Shown here: positions 8,418 to 17,044 of the stretch, in pieces | How the letters are laid out: every line of letters starts with the position of its first letter | Numbering within the stretch: the first letter of the stretch is position 1 | Assembly: GCF_023715445.1 (NCBI RefSeq) | Contig: NZ_JAMBOD010000005.1 | Span: 186,001 to 250,000 of the forward strand | Source of the DNA: Fictibacillus nanhaiensis | GTDB lineage: Bacteria > Bacillota > Bacilli > Bacillales > Fictibacillaceae | DNA: 64,000 bases | Direction of reading: 5' to 3' | Notes under the pieces: generated by a model | What the model was told of the DNA's origin: nothing | The model's input: only the letters and a program-made list of their open reading frames with translations | Databases searched by the model: none | Position numbers and translations under genes: made by a program

Positions 8418-9245
8418 ATGAAACACTTGATTGATGAAGCAAAGCTGCTTATTTTTGACCTGGACGGTACTCTTTATGAAGATACCGACCATTTTAATTA
8501 TTATTGCAGGCTGATGCAGCAGCGTGTTGCTGACGATAAAAAACAAGCATTTTGGGATACATATGAAAGTATGAAAAAAGGAAATCATCCCGTCGCAATC
8601 GGGAAGGTCTATGATATTCAAAACGATGTCAGCGTAACCGTTGATCCAATGACACTGCAGGTAACAAAGGTGATGACTTTTGATGGGGAAGAATGGCCCT
8701 CTGAAAAAGTAAAAAAAGAATACCCTAGAGAGCTCGTTTATGATTTTGAGCGCTTAATTGCTATTGGAGATGGTTGGTGGCTCCCGTATGCGACAGCTAT
8801 GCATTTTGGGTTGAAGCAAAGCGATACATGGGAATGCTATAACGCCACAAAAGAATATATGGTGACAGATCAGTTCAATTTAACGAAAACACCGGGACTA
8901 AAAGACGCTTTAATACGTTTAAAAGAAGAAAAGAAGCTCGTCCTTCTGACGAACAGTGAAAGAGAAGATGTCCAAAGACTTCTAAATGAACTGGAGCTGG
9001 ACGGGATTTTTCATGCCCTTTATTCAGAAGGACAGAAGCCTTTAAAAACAAAGGAAAAGATACAGGCTATCTTGGATGAGTGTGGTGTTCAGCCACAAGA
9101 GGCCGTGTCAATCGGAGACAATTTTATTAATGAGATTGCACCTGCTCTATTGATGGGATTAAAAGCTGTCTATATACAGCCAAATCGAATAGAAGTTGAA
9201 CACGAAAATCTGATCGTAATACCTACATTAACAAACGCTTTATAA
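8418..9245 (+). CDS. HAD-superfamily hydrolase
   Basis: A 275-residue cytosolic HAD hydrolase. Motif I reads IFDLDGTLYED near residues 14-24, the second motif includes VLLTNSERED, and the last includes VSIGDNFINEI. A large cap region separates motif I from the rest, including FERLIAIGDGWWLPYATAMHFGL. ATG 8418 follows gcaggaggtg at a good distance; the in-frame TTG at 8400 is upstream of that site and is rejected. It is divergent from the GntR operon. Substrate unknown. Confidence 0.82.
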   Translation: MKHLIDEAKLLIFDLDGTLYEDTDHFNYYCRLMQQRVADDKKQAFWDTYESMKKGNHPVAIGKVYDIQNDVSVTVDPMTLQVTKVMTFDGEEWPSEKVKKEYPRELVYDFERLIAIGDGWWLPYATAMHFGLKQSDTWECYNATKEYMVTDQFNLTKTPGLKDALIRLKEEKKLVLLTNSEREDVQRLLNELELDGIFHALYSEGQKPLKTKEKIQAILDECGVQPQEAVSIGDNFINEIAPALLMGLKAVYIQPNRIEVEHENLIVIPTLTNAL

Positions 9246-9321
9246 AAATTATCTTTAGATTTGTTCTAATTTGGACAAATTGCCCTAAACTTTATAGTAG
9301 GTAAAAAAGGGGGCATGTGTT

Positions 9322-10605
9322 TTGAGAAAATCCTTTTTGTTTTTGATGGGCTTTGCGATATATGGAGCGTTGATGTGGTATTATCTCTTTCAAGGTGCGG
9401 ATTCTGCACTGCCTATCCAGTTGAAAGGATCAGCGGCAGACCCCGCCATGTTTATGACGGAGAAAGAGCTGGAACTGAGCACCGATTTCTCGAGGATAAA
9501 AGACTTTTTGTACTTTATTTCTGTTCCGCTTGAATGGCTGATCTATTTATTTGTGTTAGGCTTTGGATTGTCAAAATGGTTTCGCAAGGCATCAAGCGGG
9601 CTAACTAAGTTTTCTATTGTTCATACGGCTGTCTATGTCTTGCTGCTTTCTTTTGCAAGCTGGGTTTTGACTTTCCCGCTGCGTTATTACAGTTTTACGG
9701 TATCCAAAAGCTATAACATTTCCGTTCAATCCTTTCATAGTTGGATGAGGGACGGTTTTGTTGATTTTTGGATAAGCTGGCTGCTGACAACAATAATGGT
9801 TGCGGTTATGTACTGGCTGATCAAAAAGTATGAAAAAAAATGGTGGGTGTATGCTTGGCTGGTGTCGGTACCGTTTACTTTATTTTTGTACTTTATCCAG
9901 CCAGTTGTTATCGATCCTCTATATAACAAGTTCTATCCGCTCCAAGATGAAGCATTAAAAGAGAAGATCCTTAACATTGCGGAAAAAGCCGATATTCCTG
10001 CTGAAAACGTATATGAAGTGAACATGTCCGAAAAAACAAACGCACTAAACGCCTATGTGAACGGAATTGGATCTAATTTAAGAATCGTGCTTTGGGATAC
10101 AACCTTAAATAAATTAAGCGACAATCAAGTATTGTTTGTCATGGCACATGAAATGGGACATTACGTCATGAATCATTTGTACTGGAACCTGATCTCGTCG
10201 ATTGTTCTTTCGTTTTTAGGTCTATGGATTGGCAGTGTCATCTATCGGAAGTGGGTTGAAAAGTACGGAAAGTCATGGGGAGTAAAAGGGATTGGGGACC
10301 TTGCTGCTCTTCCTGTACTGTTTTTAATATTCTCACTGCTTAGCTTTGCTATATCTCCGGTGGAGAATGCCGTTTCAAGAAAAGCAGAACGTGACGCTGA
10401 CCTGTATGCCATTGAGATGACGAAGAACCCTGAAGCTGCAGTAGGGGCTTTTCAACAGCTGGCCACTGTATCGTTAAGTGAAGTGAATCCACCTAAAATT
10501 GTGAAGTGGTTCTTGTACGGCCATCCGACCATGCTGGAGCGCATCCACTTTTTAGACAGCTATAACACAGGTAAAGCAATTGATAAAGAGGAGTATCCTC
10601 ATTAA
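9322..10605 (+). CDS. M48-family (Ste24/CAAX-type) membrane zinc metallopeptidase
   Basis: A 427-residue integral-membrane protease of family M48A, similar in layout to Bacillus YhfN and yeast Ste24p. The zinc motif is MAHEMGHYV with HEMGH at 276-280, and the third ligand lies in SRKAERDADLYAIEM. The N-terminal half has several membrane spans, and there is a further pair of hydrophobic helices between the HExxH motif and the ERDAD motif. The start is TTG 9322 with aaaaaggggg upstream; no better ATG is in frame until residue 9. It is monocistronic with a terminator. Confidence 0.88.
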   Translation: MRKSFLFLMGFAIYGALMWYYLFQGADSALPIQLKGSAADPAMFMTEKELELSTDFSRIKDFLYFISVPLEWLIYLFVLGFGLSKWFRKASSGLTKFSIVHTAVYVLLLSFASWVLTFPLRYYSFTVSKSYNISVQSFHSWMRDGFVDFWISWLLTTIMVAVMYWLIKKYEKKWWVYAWLVSVPFTLFLYFIQPVVIDPLYNKFYPLQDEALKEKILNIAEKADIPAENVYEVNMSEKTNALNAYVNGIGSNLRIVLWDTTLNKLSDNQVLFVMAHEMGHYVMNHLYWNLISSIVLSFLGLWIGSVIYRKWVEKYGKSWGVKGIGDLAALPVLFLIFSLLSFAISPVENAVSRKAERDADLYAIEMTKNPEAAVGAFQQLATVSLSEVNPPKIVKWFLYGHPTMLERIHFLDSYNTGKAIDKEEYPH

Positions 10606-10611
10606 ATAACG

Positions 10612-10664
10612 AAAAGCTGGCATAAATTGTGGTCTATTAACCACGTTTTCGCCAGCTTTTTTTA
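10612..10664 (+). terminator. Terminator after the M48 peptidase gene
   Basis: The outer stem aaaagctggc / gccagctttt encloses a smaller hairpin (gtggtctattaaccac) and is followed by Ts. Confidence 0.8.
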
Positions 10665-10750
10665 CTTTTTCATTCATACGATGTATAACTAACAATATTT
10701 ACGAGCGGAACTCAGGATTTACTAGCAAAAATATAAAGGAAAACCTAACT

Positions 10751-11527
10751 TTATTTCACAGACTGTAAGTTTACATTCGGCAGAACCAATACTTCTACCC
10801 GGCGGTTTTTCGCTCTTCCTTCTGCTGTTTTATTATCCGCTTTTGGCCGGTATTCTCCATAACCGCTGGCACTTAATTGATTCGGCTTTAAACCTGGATT
10901 TTCAAGCAGAACCCGCATAAAGTTAATCCCGCGAAACGCACTCAGCTCCCAGTTGGACTGAAAACTCGCCGTGCTAATCGGCACGTTATCCGTATGTCCG
11001 GCAATCACAATATTTCGCGGGGGGTTTGTAACAAGAAGATCAGACAGCTTTTTGCCGATTTCACGAGAACCTGGTTTAACAGTTGCGCTCCCTGAATCAA
11101 ATAAAGCATTGTCTAAAATAGTGATGAGCAATCCGTTCTCCGTAAGCTTCGTTTGCAAGCTGGTGGTCAGGTTATTCGCCTGAATAAACGCATTGATTCT
11201 TTTTTCAAGATCTTCTAATGCTTCAAGCTCTTTTTTGGCTTCTTCAAGCCGTTCTTTTTCTTCCTTTGAAATTACATCTTTTTGTGCATCAGGAATTGGA
11301 TTTGAGTCTGGCGTAGGGATGGGCGCCTGTTCTTCCATCACTCCGGTCCCGCTTGTAAATTCGTTGCGAAACGCACTTGCCATCTGCTTAAATTTTTGGG
11401 CATCAATTTCACTCATTGCAAACAGAACGATGAATAGAGCAAGGAGCAGAGTAAGCATGTCCGCATAAGGAATGAGCCAGGACTCATCAACATGTTCATC
11501 ATGATGCTTTTTCTTTTTAGCCAACAT
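10751..11527 (-). CDS. motB: Flagellar stator protein MotB
   Basis: The peptidoglycan-anchored subunit of the proton-driven flagellar stator, about 258 residues. The conserved opening HVDESWLIPYADMLTLLLALFIVL carries the proton-binding aspartate (Asp23 from the ATG). After a Glu/Lys-rich linker comes an OmpA/MotB peptidoglycan-binding domain (about 130-245) with IVIAGHTDNVPI and NWELSAFRGINF. The ATG at 11527 lies inside the end of motA; the TTG one codon later (11524) would give an N-terminus more like other MotB proteins and cannot be excluded. It is coupled to motA. Confidence 0.93.
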   Translation of the reverse strand: MLAKKKKHHDEHVDESWLIPYADMLTLLLALFIVLFAMSEIDAQKFKQMASAFRNEFTSGTGVMEEQAPIPTPDSNPIPDAQKDVISKEEKERLEEAKKELEALEDLEKRINAFIQANNLTTSLQTKLTENGLLITILDNALFDSGSATVKPGSREIGKKLSDLLVTNPPRNIVIAGHTDNVPISTASFQSNWELSAFRGINFMRVLLENPGLKPNQLSASGYGEYRPKADNKTAEGRAKNRRVEVLVLPNVNLQSVK

Positions 11528-12302
11528 TACCACCCGCTTTATATTGGTCGCGTTCACTAGTTGGAATATAGGTTAACAGTTTTTCTTCTAAAATTTTCGG
11601 TGATGTGCCATCCTGTATAGATAATAGCCCTTCAATCATAATCTCTTTAATCATGACTTCTTTTTTAGACTTGCGCTTTAATTTATTGGCGAATGGATGC
11701 CATAATACATACCCTGAAAAAATCCCGAACAAAGTTGCAATAAACGCCGCAGAGATCGCAGAACCTAGTGCTACGATGTCAGCCATATTACTAAGCGCAG
11801 CGACCAGGCCAACGACGGCACCCAATACACCAAGTGTTGGAGCGTAAGTCCCTGCTTGGGTAAATATTGTAGCATTACTTGCATGACGTTCTTCCATTGT
11901 TTCAAGATCTTTTAAAAGAACGTCTTTAATGAATTCTGGCGGCTGCCCATCAACAATCATCTTAATTCCTTGCTGTAAAAACGGATCATCAACTTCTTCT
12001 GCTTTTGGTTCCAAAGCCAGAAGTCCTTCTTTTCTCGCAATGGTTGCCCATTCAATGAAAATCGTTACAAGATCCTTCATATCAATCAGTTTTTGTTCCT
12101 GAAAAAGCACTTTGAACAAAGCTGGTATTTTCTTTATTTCATTCATTGGAAATGCGATGAGTATAGCTGCTGCTGTTCCAGCAAAAATAATTAACAAGGC
12201 TGCAGGGTTTAGCAATGATATGGGACTGACTCCTTTTAAAACCATTCCGACACCGATTGCAATGATACCGAGTATAACCCCTATTATGCTTGTGCGATCC
12301 AT
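11517..12302 (-). CDS. motA: Flagellar stator protein MotA
   Basis: The membrane subunit of the stator, 261 residues with four hydrophobic helices. Diagnostic stretches are GVSPISLLNPAALLIIFAGT near the start, QAGTYAPTLGVLGAVVGLVAAL (third helix) and LWHPFANKLKRKSKKE at the end of the fourth helix. With MotB it forms the proton channel that turns the flagellar rotor. ATG 12302 is preferred to GTG 12317 because gtgagg lies upstream of the ATG. A sigma-D promoter precedes the operon. Confidence 0.94.
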   Translation of the reverse strand: MDRTSIIGVILGIIAIGVGMVLKGVSPISLLNPAALLIIFAGTAAAILIAFPMNEIKKIPALFKVLFQEQKLIDMKDLVTIFIEWATIARKEGLLALEPKAEEVDDPFLQQGIKMIVDGQPPEFIKDVLLKDLETMEERHASNATIFTQAGTYAPTLGVLGAVVGLVAALSNMADIVALGSAISAAFIATLFGIFSGYVLWHPFANKLKRKSKKEVMIKEIMIEGLLSIQDGTSPKILEEKLLTYIPTSERDQYKAGGNVG

Positions 12303-12361
12303 AATGATGTTCCTCACTTTATCTTTTATTTCTGAAGCTCCTACTCGCTAGATATTCTTTT

Positions 12362-12387
12362 ATATCGGAAAGATAAGGGGAAACTTA
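12362..12387 (-). promoter_or_regulatory. Sigma-D (flagellar) promoter of motAB
   Basis: On the minus strand TAAG is followed after 14 nt by TCCGATAT, close to the known sigma-D consensus TAAA-N14/15-GCCGATAT. The -10 lies about 60 nt upstream of the motA ATG. Confidence 0.75.
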
Positions 12388-12540
12388 ATGATAAAAGAAT
12401 GAAAAACAATAATGTAAAAAATTTTTTATAAACAACTGTATGATTTAAGCTAAGCTTCCACAGACAAAAACCTGTCTCTATTTGATATGATGTAACCATT
12501 CAATGTGCGCGAGAAAATTATAGCGAAAAGAGGAATTCGT

Positions 12541-13089
12541 TTGAAGTTCAAGCCTGTTATTCTCATACTCATATTTGCCGGACTGATTGGTCTTGCATTT
12601 TATACCACTCAACAAGAAAAAGAAGAAGCCGCAAAAAAGACACCAACTGAACAAAACACCGGCTTGAAACCAGGAAGCAAGGCACCAGATTTTACCCTTA
12701 ATACACTCGATGGTACACAAACCTCACTTAAAGATTATCGAGGAAAAAAAATTATATTAAATTTCTGGGCAACATGGTGTCCGCCTTGCCGTGAGGAAAT
12801 GCCGGAAATGCAGAAGTTTTATAATGATTACAAAAATAAAAATGTAGAGGTTCTGGCAGTTAACCTGGAGTACTCAGAAACAAAACCGGAAAAAATTAAG
12901 GATTTTGTTCATGAGTACGGCCTTTCATTTTTAATTCCGCTCGATGAGAAGAATACGATTGGAAAACAATATAGAGCAGTATCTATACCAACCAGCTATT
13001 TTATCGATGAAGAAGGTCTCATTCAGAAGATACATATAGGTCCGATGGACTATGACTTTATGGAAGAAGAAATAGAGGAAATGAATTAA
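12541..13089 (+). CDS. Membrane-anchored thiol-disulfide oxidoreductase (TlpA/ResA-like)
   Basis: A 182-residue thioredoxin-fold protein. Residues 4-22 form an N-terminal membrane anchor, then a charged linker, then the TlpA-like domain from about residue 42. The active site is FWATWCPPC with Cys80 and Cys83, and the cis-proline region reads AVSIPTSYFID. Such proteins reduce disulfides outside the membrane, for example in cytochrome c maturation or sporulation. TTG 12541 is chosen: it follows agagga by 6-7 nt, while GTG 12505 has no site. The neighbours do not reveal its partner. Confidence 0.85.
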   Translation: MKFKPVILILIFAGLIGLAFYTTQQEKEEAAKKTPTEQNTGLKPGSKAPDFTLNTLDGTQTSLKDYRGKKIILNFWATWCPPCREEMPEMQKFYNDYKNKNVEVLAVNLEYSETKPEKIKDFVHEYGLSFLIPLDEKNTIGKQYRAVSIPTSYFIDEEGLIQKIHIGPMDYDFMEEEIEEMN

Positions 13090-13100
13090 TGATATTGCCA

Positions 13101-13137
13101 TTAAAAGCCTTTGTAGATAAATGACAAAGGTTTTTTT
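13101..13137 (+). terminator. Terminator after the TlpA-like gene
   Basis: The stem cctttgt / acaaagg is followed by a run of seven Ts. Confidence 0.75.
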
Positions 13138-13330
13138 ATTATATTATGTAAAATTTCATCAGTGAAAATAATGCCAAAGACCTACATCGCCAAGATGAAA
13201 AAATGGGAAAGTTGACCAATAGGGAAGATTTCATTTTTGTCGAAATAAAGGTATTAACGGAGATAACTGAGAGACCGACCTTTTTTTAGACTAAGCCAGT
13301 ATCAATTCTGTAAGAGAAGGGGACAACTTA

Positions 13331-14755
13331 ATGAACAAGCAATATGAAGAAGTCGATATAAGACGTATTGCAGATTTTCACAATACACTTTCCCATTGCC
13401 CCATCCATCTTTTTGGGTTGAAAAGAGAAGAAAAAGGTGATTATATATTTACTCATTCTTCAGGGGCAATGCATGATGCTCGTGGAGTTTCAGTTAAACC
13501 AGCTCCAGGAACAAAACTTTACGACTTATATTCCAAAGATCTAGTATCAAGCTGGACGTCTCAAATAGAAAAAGCTTTCTCGGGACAGATGCAGACAGCC
13601 GATATAAAGCTTGCAGATCAAACCTTACGAACTACTTTATACCCTGTTTCAGGAGAAAACGAGGAGATTCATGAGGTGGTCGGTACTTCTTATATACTGT
13701 CAAAACATGCCCAGCCACAGGTCATCCAAGATAATAAATTTAAACAGTTGTTTAATCATGCACTCGAGGCGATTGTTCTATGCCGTTCAAATATGGAGAT
13801 AGCAGAAGTGAATGAAAGAGCATGTGAACTGCTGGAACTTACCAGAGATAAATTAATAGGCGAAAATGCAGAGTCTTTTTTTATGAAAAATGGAAGGGAT
13901 GTTATTCGAAGAAAATGGAAAGAAGTCATGCATGGCAATAAAATTAGAGGGGAGTTTCGTTATAGAACACCAGAAGGCTATATAAAAGAACTTGAATATT
14001 CATGTGAAAAGGACATCGTTGATCAATTGCATGTGACGATATTAAAAGACATAACCGATCAAAAGTTGACTGAACAAAAACTTCTGAAAGCAGAAACACT
14101 AAATGTTGTAGGAGAACTTGCTGCTGGTGTAGCCCATGAAATCCGAAACCCATTAACTTCATTAAAAGGGTTTGTTCAACTAATTCAAAATCAAACCGAT
14201 GATTTTAATCAGTATTTATCTATTATTTTGTCAGAAGTCGACCGGATTGAACATATCATTAAAGAGTTCTTAGTTCTATCCAAAAGTAATTCTCAGAACT
14301 TTGAAAAGGCTTCTATTACAGGAATAATCAGGGATACTGTTGATTTATTGAACACACAGGCAATTATTAAAAATATTGAGATCTTAACGGATGTTGATGA
14401 AGATATCCCTCATTTATTTTGTGATCCTATGCAATTAAAACAAGTTTTTATTAACTTTATTAAAAATGCGATTGAAGCATCGTCTATAGGGGATGCCGTT
14501 GAAGTAAACATAAAGACTTGCAGGGAAAGCGAATATGTTCAGATTCAGATACGCGATTACGGGTGCGGAATGGATGAATGGGTTCTGAAAAAGATCGGAA
14601 AGCCTTTTTTCACTACGAAAGAGGAAGGTACTGGACTTGGCTTGATGGTCAGCAATAATATTATCAAACATCATAATGGTAAACTGGATGTACAGAGTAA
14701 AAAGGGAAGAGGAACAAACTTTATTATCTCTTTGCCTTTGAATCAAGAAAAATAA
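13331..14755 (+). CDS. PAS-domain sensor histidine kinase (sporulation-kinase type)
   Basis: A 474-residue soluble-looking histidine kinase with no clear membrane segment. The N-terminal half holds one or two PAS-like domains (clear one at about 135-255: LFNHALEAIVLCRSNMEIAEVN). The HisKA motif GVAHEIRNPLTSLKGFVQLIQ places the phosphorylated His at 269. The catalytic domain has the N box FIKNAIEAS, G1 DYGCGMDE, F box PFFTTKEEGTGLGL. No response regulator gene is adjacent. Orphan PAS kinases with this HisKA motif feed the Spo0F phosphorelay in bacilli, so a role in sporulation initiation is a reasonable inference. The ribosome binding site is agaagggga. Confidence 0.87.
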   Translation: MNKQYEEVDIRRIADFHNTLSHCPIHLFGLKREEKGDYIFTHSSGAMHDARGVSVKPAPGTKLYDLYSKDLVSSWTSQIEKAFSGQMQTADIKLADQTLRTTLYPVSGENEEIHEVVGTSYILSKHAQPQVIQDNKFKQLFNHALEAIVLCRSNMEIAEVNERACELLELTRDKLIGENAESFFMKNGRDVIRRKWKEVMHGNKIRGEFRYRTPEGYIKELEYSCEKDIVDQLHVTILKDITDQKLTEQKLLKAETLNVVGELAAGVAHEIRNPLTSLKGFVQLIQNQTDDFNQYLSIILSEVDRIEHIIKEFLVLSKSNSQNFEKASITGIIRDTVDLLNTQAIIKNIEILTDVDEDIPHLFCDPMQLKQVFINFIKNAIEASSIGDAVEVNIKTCRESEYVQIQIRDYGCGMDEWVLKKIGKPFFTTKEEGTGLGLMVSNNIIKHHNGKLDVQSKKGRGTNFIISLPLNQEK

Positions 14756-14786
14756 AAAGCTTTCCCAAATCGGGAAAGCTTTTTGT
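14755..14786. terminator. Bidirectional terminator between kinase and CAP genes
   Basis: The perfect stem aaaagctttccc / gggaaagctttt has A and T runs on either side. It serves both convergent genes. Confidence 0.88.
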
Positions 14787-14798
14787 ATTCAAAGAATA

Positions 14799-15434
14799 TT
14801 ACCCTTTAAACAATTGAACGAACATCTTACCATATTGTCCACCCTCAACTACACCAATACCAACGTTCGTGTAGTCAGATTTTAAAATGTTTTCACGGTG
14901 ACCTTGAGAGTTCATTAAGCTTTGGTGAGCACCTTCTACAGAAGAGTTCCCTGCTAGGTTTTCACCAGCTGTGTTATATTCAACACCAAACTTCTTCATC
15001 ATATCAAAGGGAGACCCATAAGTTGGTGAGTTATGATCGAAATAGTTGTTGTCGATCATGTCTTTTGCTTTAACACGAGCTACTTTAGTTAATTCTGGAT
15101 CAGCTTTTAATGCTGGTAAACCTTGCTTTTGGCGTTCCTGGTTTACTAAGTCAAGCATTTGCTGCTCATCTGCAGTAAGTTCTGCACTTGCTTCAGCTTT
15201 TGGTGCTTCTTCAGCTGGAGCTTTTGTTTGCTCTTGCTGAGGTGCCGGAGCCGGAGCTGGTGCCGGTGCAGCTTGTTGCTGTTGTTGTTGTGGTGCTGGA
15301 GCTGGAGCAGCTTGTGCTTGCTGCTGATTATTATTAAAAGAAGCAAATGGGCAAGTTGATGCCGCTTCAGAGATTCCTGCGTTTGCGCTGAATAGGGAAG
15401 CGCCTAATACTGATGCAATTACAATCTTTTTCAT
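14799..15434 (-). CDS. Secreted CAP-domain (SCP/PR-1-like, YkwD-type) protein
   Basis: A 211-residue exported protein. A signal peptide covers about residues 1-24 (ends SEAAS). Next is a low-complexity linker of Gln/Ala/Pro repeats (about 35-90), and then a CAP domain (about 92-210) with LVNQERQKQGLPALKADPEL, FDHNSPTYGSPFDM, GENLAGNSS and SQGHRENILKSDYTNVGIGV. The His and Glu residues of the CAP cavity are present. The family is common in spore coats and in the cell wall of bacilli; the biochemical activity is unsettled. It is monocistronic and faces the kinase gene. Confidence 0.9.
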   Translation of the reverse strand: MKKIVIASVLGASLFSANAGISEAASTCPFASFNNNQQQAQAAPAPAPQQQQQQAAPAPAPAPAPQQEQTKAPAEEAPKAEASAELTADEQQMLDLVNQERQKQGLPALKADPELTKVARVKAKDMIDNNYFDHNSPTYGSPFDMMKKFGVEYNTAGENLAGNSSVEGAHQSLMNSQGHRENILKSDYTNVGIGVVEGGQYGKMFVQLFKG

Positions 15435-15523
15435 AAGATGTTTCCCCTCCTAATGATTTATCTTACGTGTACATGTTTCGGGACTTTAGTAGGAGGGTTG
15501 GGGGTCTGGAATTATGTACCAGT

Positions 15524-16063
15524 TTAAGACACCCACAAGTTGGTTACACCATTATTTTTGAGATCAATTAAATACACATCAGGGTTTGATAAGAGTTCCC
15601 ATTCCTTAAAACCAAAAGAGGGCTCATAAAGATTAATCAATAAACTTAACAGGTTTCCGTGTGTGACAAATAAAACAGAATTGTGTCCTGCAGCTTGGAG
15701 TGCCTGTATTAAAGAATGCACTCGCTGTTTCGCTTCAAATGTCGACTCGCCTCCAGGGAATTTTAAATGTTCTTCTTTGTATGTCCGTTCTAAATGCGTC
15801 TTCCAATCCCAATCAGGATCGGTTTGAGTCGAAAGAATGCGTTCAGATAATCGTTCATCGAGTTTAATTTTTGTATCATGCATGTCTGCATAGGGCTTTA
15901 TCGTATCGATTGCTCTTTTAAAGGGACTGGAGATGACGCGATCAAATTGATATTTTGCTAAAAAATGGGCAAGGTCTTTTGATTGCAGTACCCCTTCTTT
16001 CGTTAAAGGAGCTTCTCTTTCTTGTCCGGCTGCCCGGCAGTGTCTTATGGCTATAATTTTCAT
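15524..16063 (-). CDS. Histidine phosphatase family protein
   Basis: A 179-residue protein of the phosphoglycerate-mutase-like histidine phosphatase superfamily. The catalytic opening is MKIIAIRHCRAAGQE (Arg7, His8). The second arginine lies in VISSPFKRAIDTIKPY, the acid/base residue in GGESTFEAKQRV, and the second catalytic His in VLFVTHGNLLSLL. Phosphorylated substrate unknown. It stands alone between the CAP gene and a divergent coiled-coil gene. Confidence 0.87.
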   Translation of the reverse strand: MKIIAIRHCRAAGQEREAPLTKEGVLQSKDLAHFLAKYQFDRVISSPFKRAIDTIKPYADMHDTKIKLDERLSERILSTQTDPDWDWKTHLERTYKEEHLKFPGGESTFEAKQRVHSLIQALQAAGHNSVLFVTHGNLLSLLINLYEPSFGFKEWELLSNPDVYLIDLKNNGVTNLWVS

Positions 16064-16166
16064 AATTTTAACCTCGCTAAATAGATGTAGTTATTTTTTG
16101 TTTCGAGACGTTAAACTCAAATCCTTCCCGAATAATATGAATGTTGAAAGATGAAGGGAGATTGTT

Positions 16167-16811
16167 ATGTATCCTGAATTAAATCATTTTAAGCAAATGA
16201 AAAAAGAATATGATGTAGATATCGCCCGTGCTCATGAAAAGTGGCAGCAGCTGCATAAACAAAAAGAATGGGCTTCTAATGAATATGAAGAATTGTTAAA
16301 TGCCTATGGCGTTAGAAATACGAAAGTTACAATGGAACATTTAACAGAAGCTAAAAATAATTATCTTGCTGCTATGGAAAAAGAACGTGCAGCGATGGAA
16401 CATTTAGATGAATTAAAAGAGAATAAGGACGACAGGCTTTCTGAATACATAAAAACAGTGTACAAATCGCGTGACCGTGAATTGGATGCTGCGAAAAACA
16501 GCATGGAGAAAAAAATTGATCAATTAGAACGGCTAAAGGCAGAGTACTTAATGATGGTACAACAAATTCAAGAGATAAATGCCTACAGGCTTTCTGTTGA
16601 GAAAGAAACGAACGAAGCTATTTCAAGCAACCAGCAGAATTATGAACCAAAAGAAATCCTGCCTCTATATCCTGCATTGTCAAGATTGGAGATTCCTCTA
16701 TCAGATATTCAATATGTATTTCAAAAAGGAGACCTTCCTGCCCATTTAAGTAAATATCTACAGTTTAACCATACGGTTAAACGTTCGCCTTTTACAATAA
16801 AAAAGCCATAA
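16167..16811 (+). CDS. Coiled-coil protein of unknown function
   Basis: A 214-residue, highly charged protein. Residues about 5-150 are predicted by eye to be one or two long coiled coils (MKKEYDVDIARAHEKWQQLHKQ; EAKNNYLAAMEKERAAMEHLDEL; KKIDQLERLKAEYLMMVQQIQ). The C-terminal part (LPLYPALSRLEIPLSDIQYVF) looks folded. There is no signal peptide or membrane segment. The start ATG follows gaagggaga. No family is recognised and the neighbours are unrelated. A stem-loop follows the stop immediately. Confidence 0.7.
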   Translation: MYPELNHFKQMKKEYDVDIARAHEKWQQLHKQKEWASNEYEELLNAYGVRNTKVTMEHLTEAKNNYLAAMEKERAAMEHLDELKENKDDRLSEYIKTVYKSRDRELDAAKNSMEKKIDQLERLKAEYLMMVQQIQEINAYRLSVEKETNEAISSNQQNYEPKEILPLYPALSRLEIPLSDIQYVFQKGDLPAHLSKYLQFNHTVKRSPFTIKKP

Positions 16812-16832
16812 TCCTAACGAATAGGATTATGG
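16806..16832 (+). terminator. Stem-loop at the end of the coiled-coil gene
   Basis: The perfect 11-bp stem ccataatccta / taggattatgg overlaps the stop codon. It lacks a T tract, so termination is uncertain. Confidence 0.55.
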
Positions 16833-16998
16833 TAAAGAAAACCGAACGCATGATGAAGAAATGGGGGTAGGGAATTGCTCTGCCGACCTCTTGTCAGCAG
16901 GCGAGATTTATATCTCACAATCCTACTATATGTCTTGAAGGGACAAATGGTATGGACAAGTGCCATGGGCATTCATGTATTTTTCAATTTCATCAAAT

Positions 16999-17042
16999 AA
17001 AGCTGGCTGATTCAGGGGATGAAACCTAACAGCCAGCTTTTG
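16999..17042. terminator. Terminator before the epimerase gene end
   Basis: The stem aaagctggctg / cagccagcttt is flanked by A-rich and T-rich sequence and can work in either direction. The space 16833-16998 holds no convincing gene. Confidence 0.8.
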
Positions 17043-17044
17043 TT

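Noticed and set aside
15146-15359. Open frames in both strands inside the CAP protein gene
   Set aside because: They come from the Gln/Ala/Pro-coding low-complexity linker, which leaves all frames open; the CAP domain frame is clearly the real one.
16861-17025. Tiny frames after the coiled-coil gene (for example from 16861 and 16953)
   Set aside because: About 25 codons each, no convincing ribosome binding site, and they run into the terminator.
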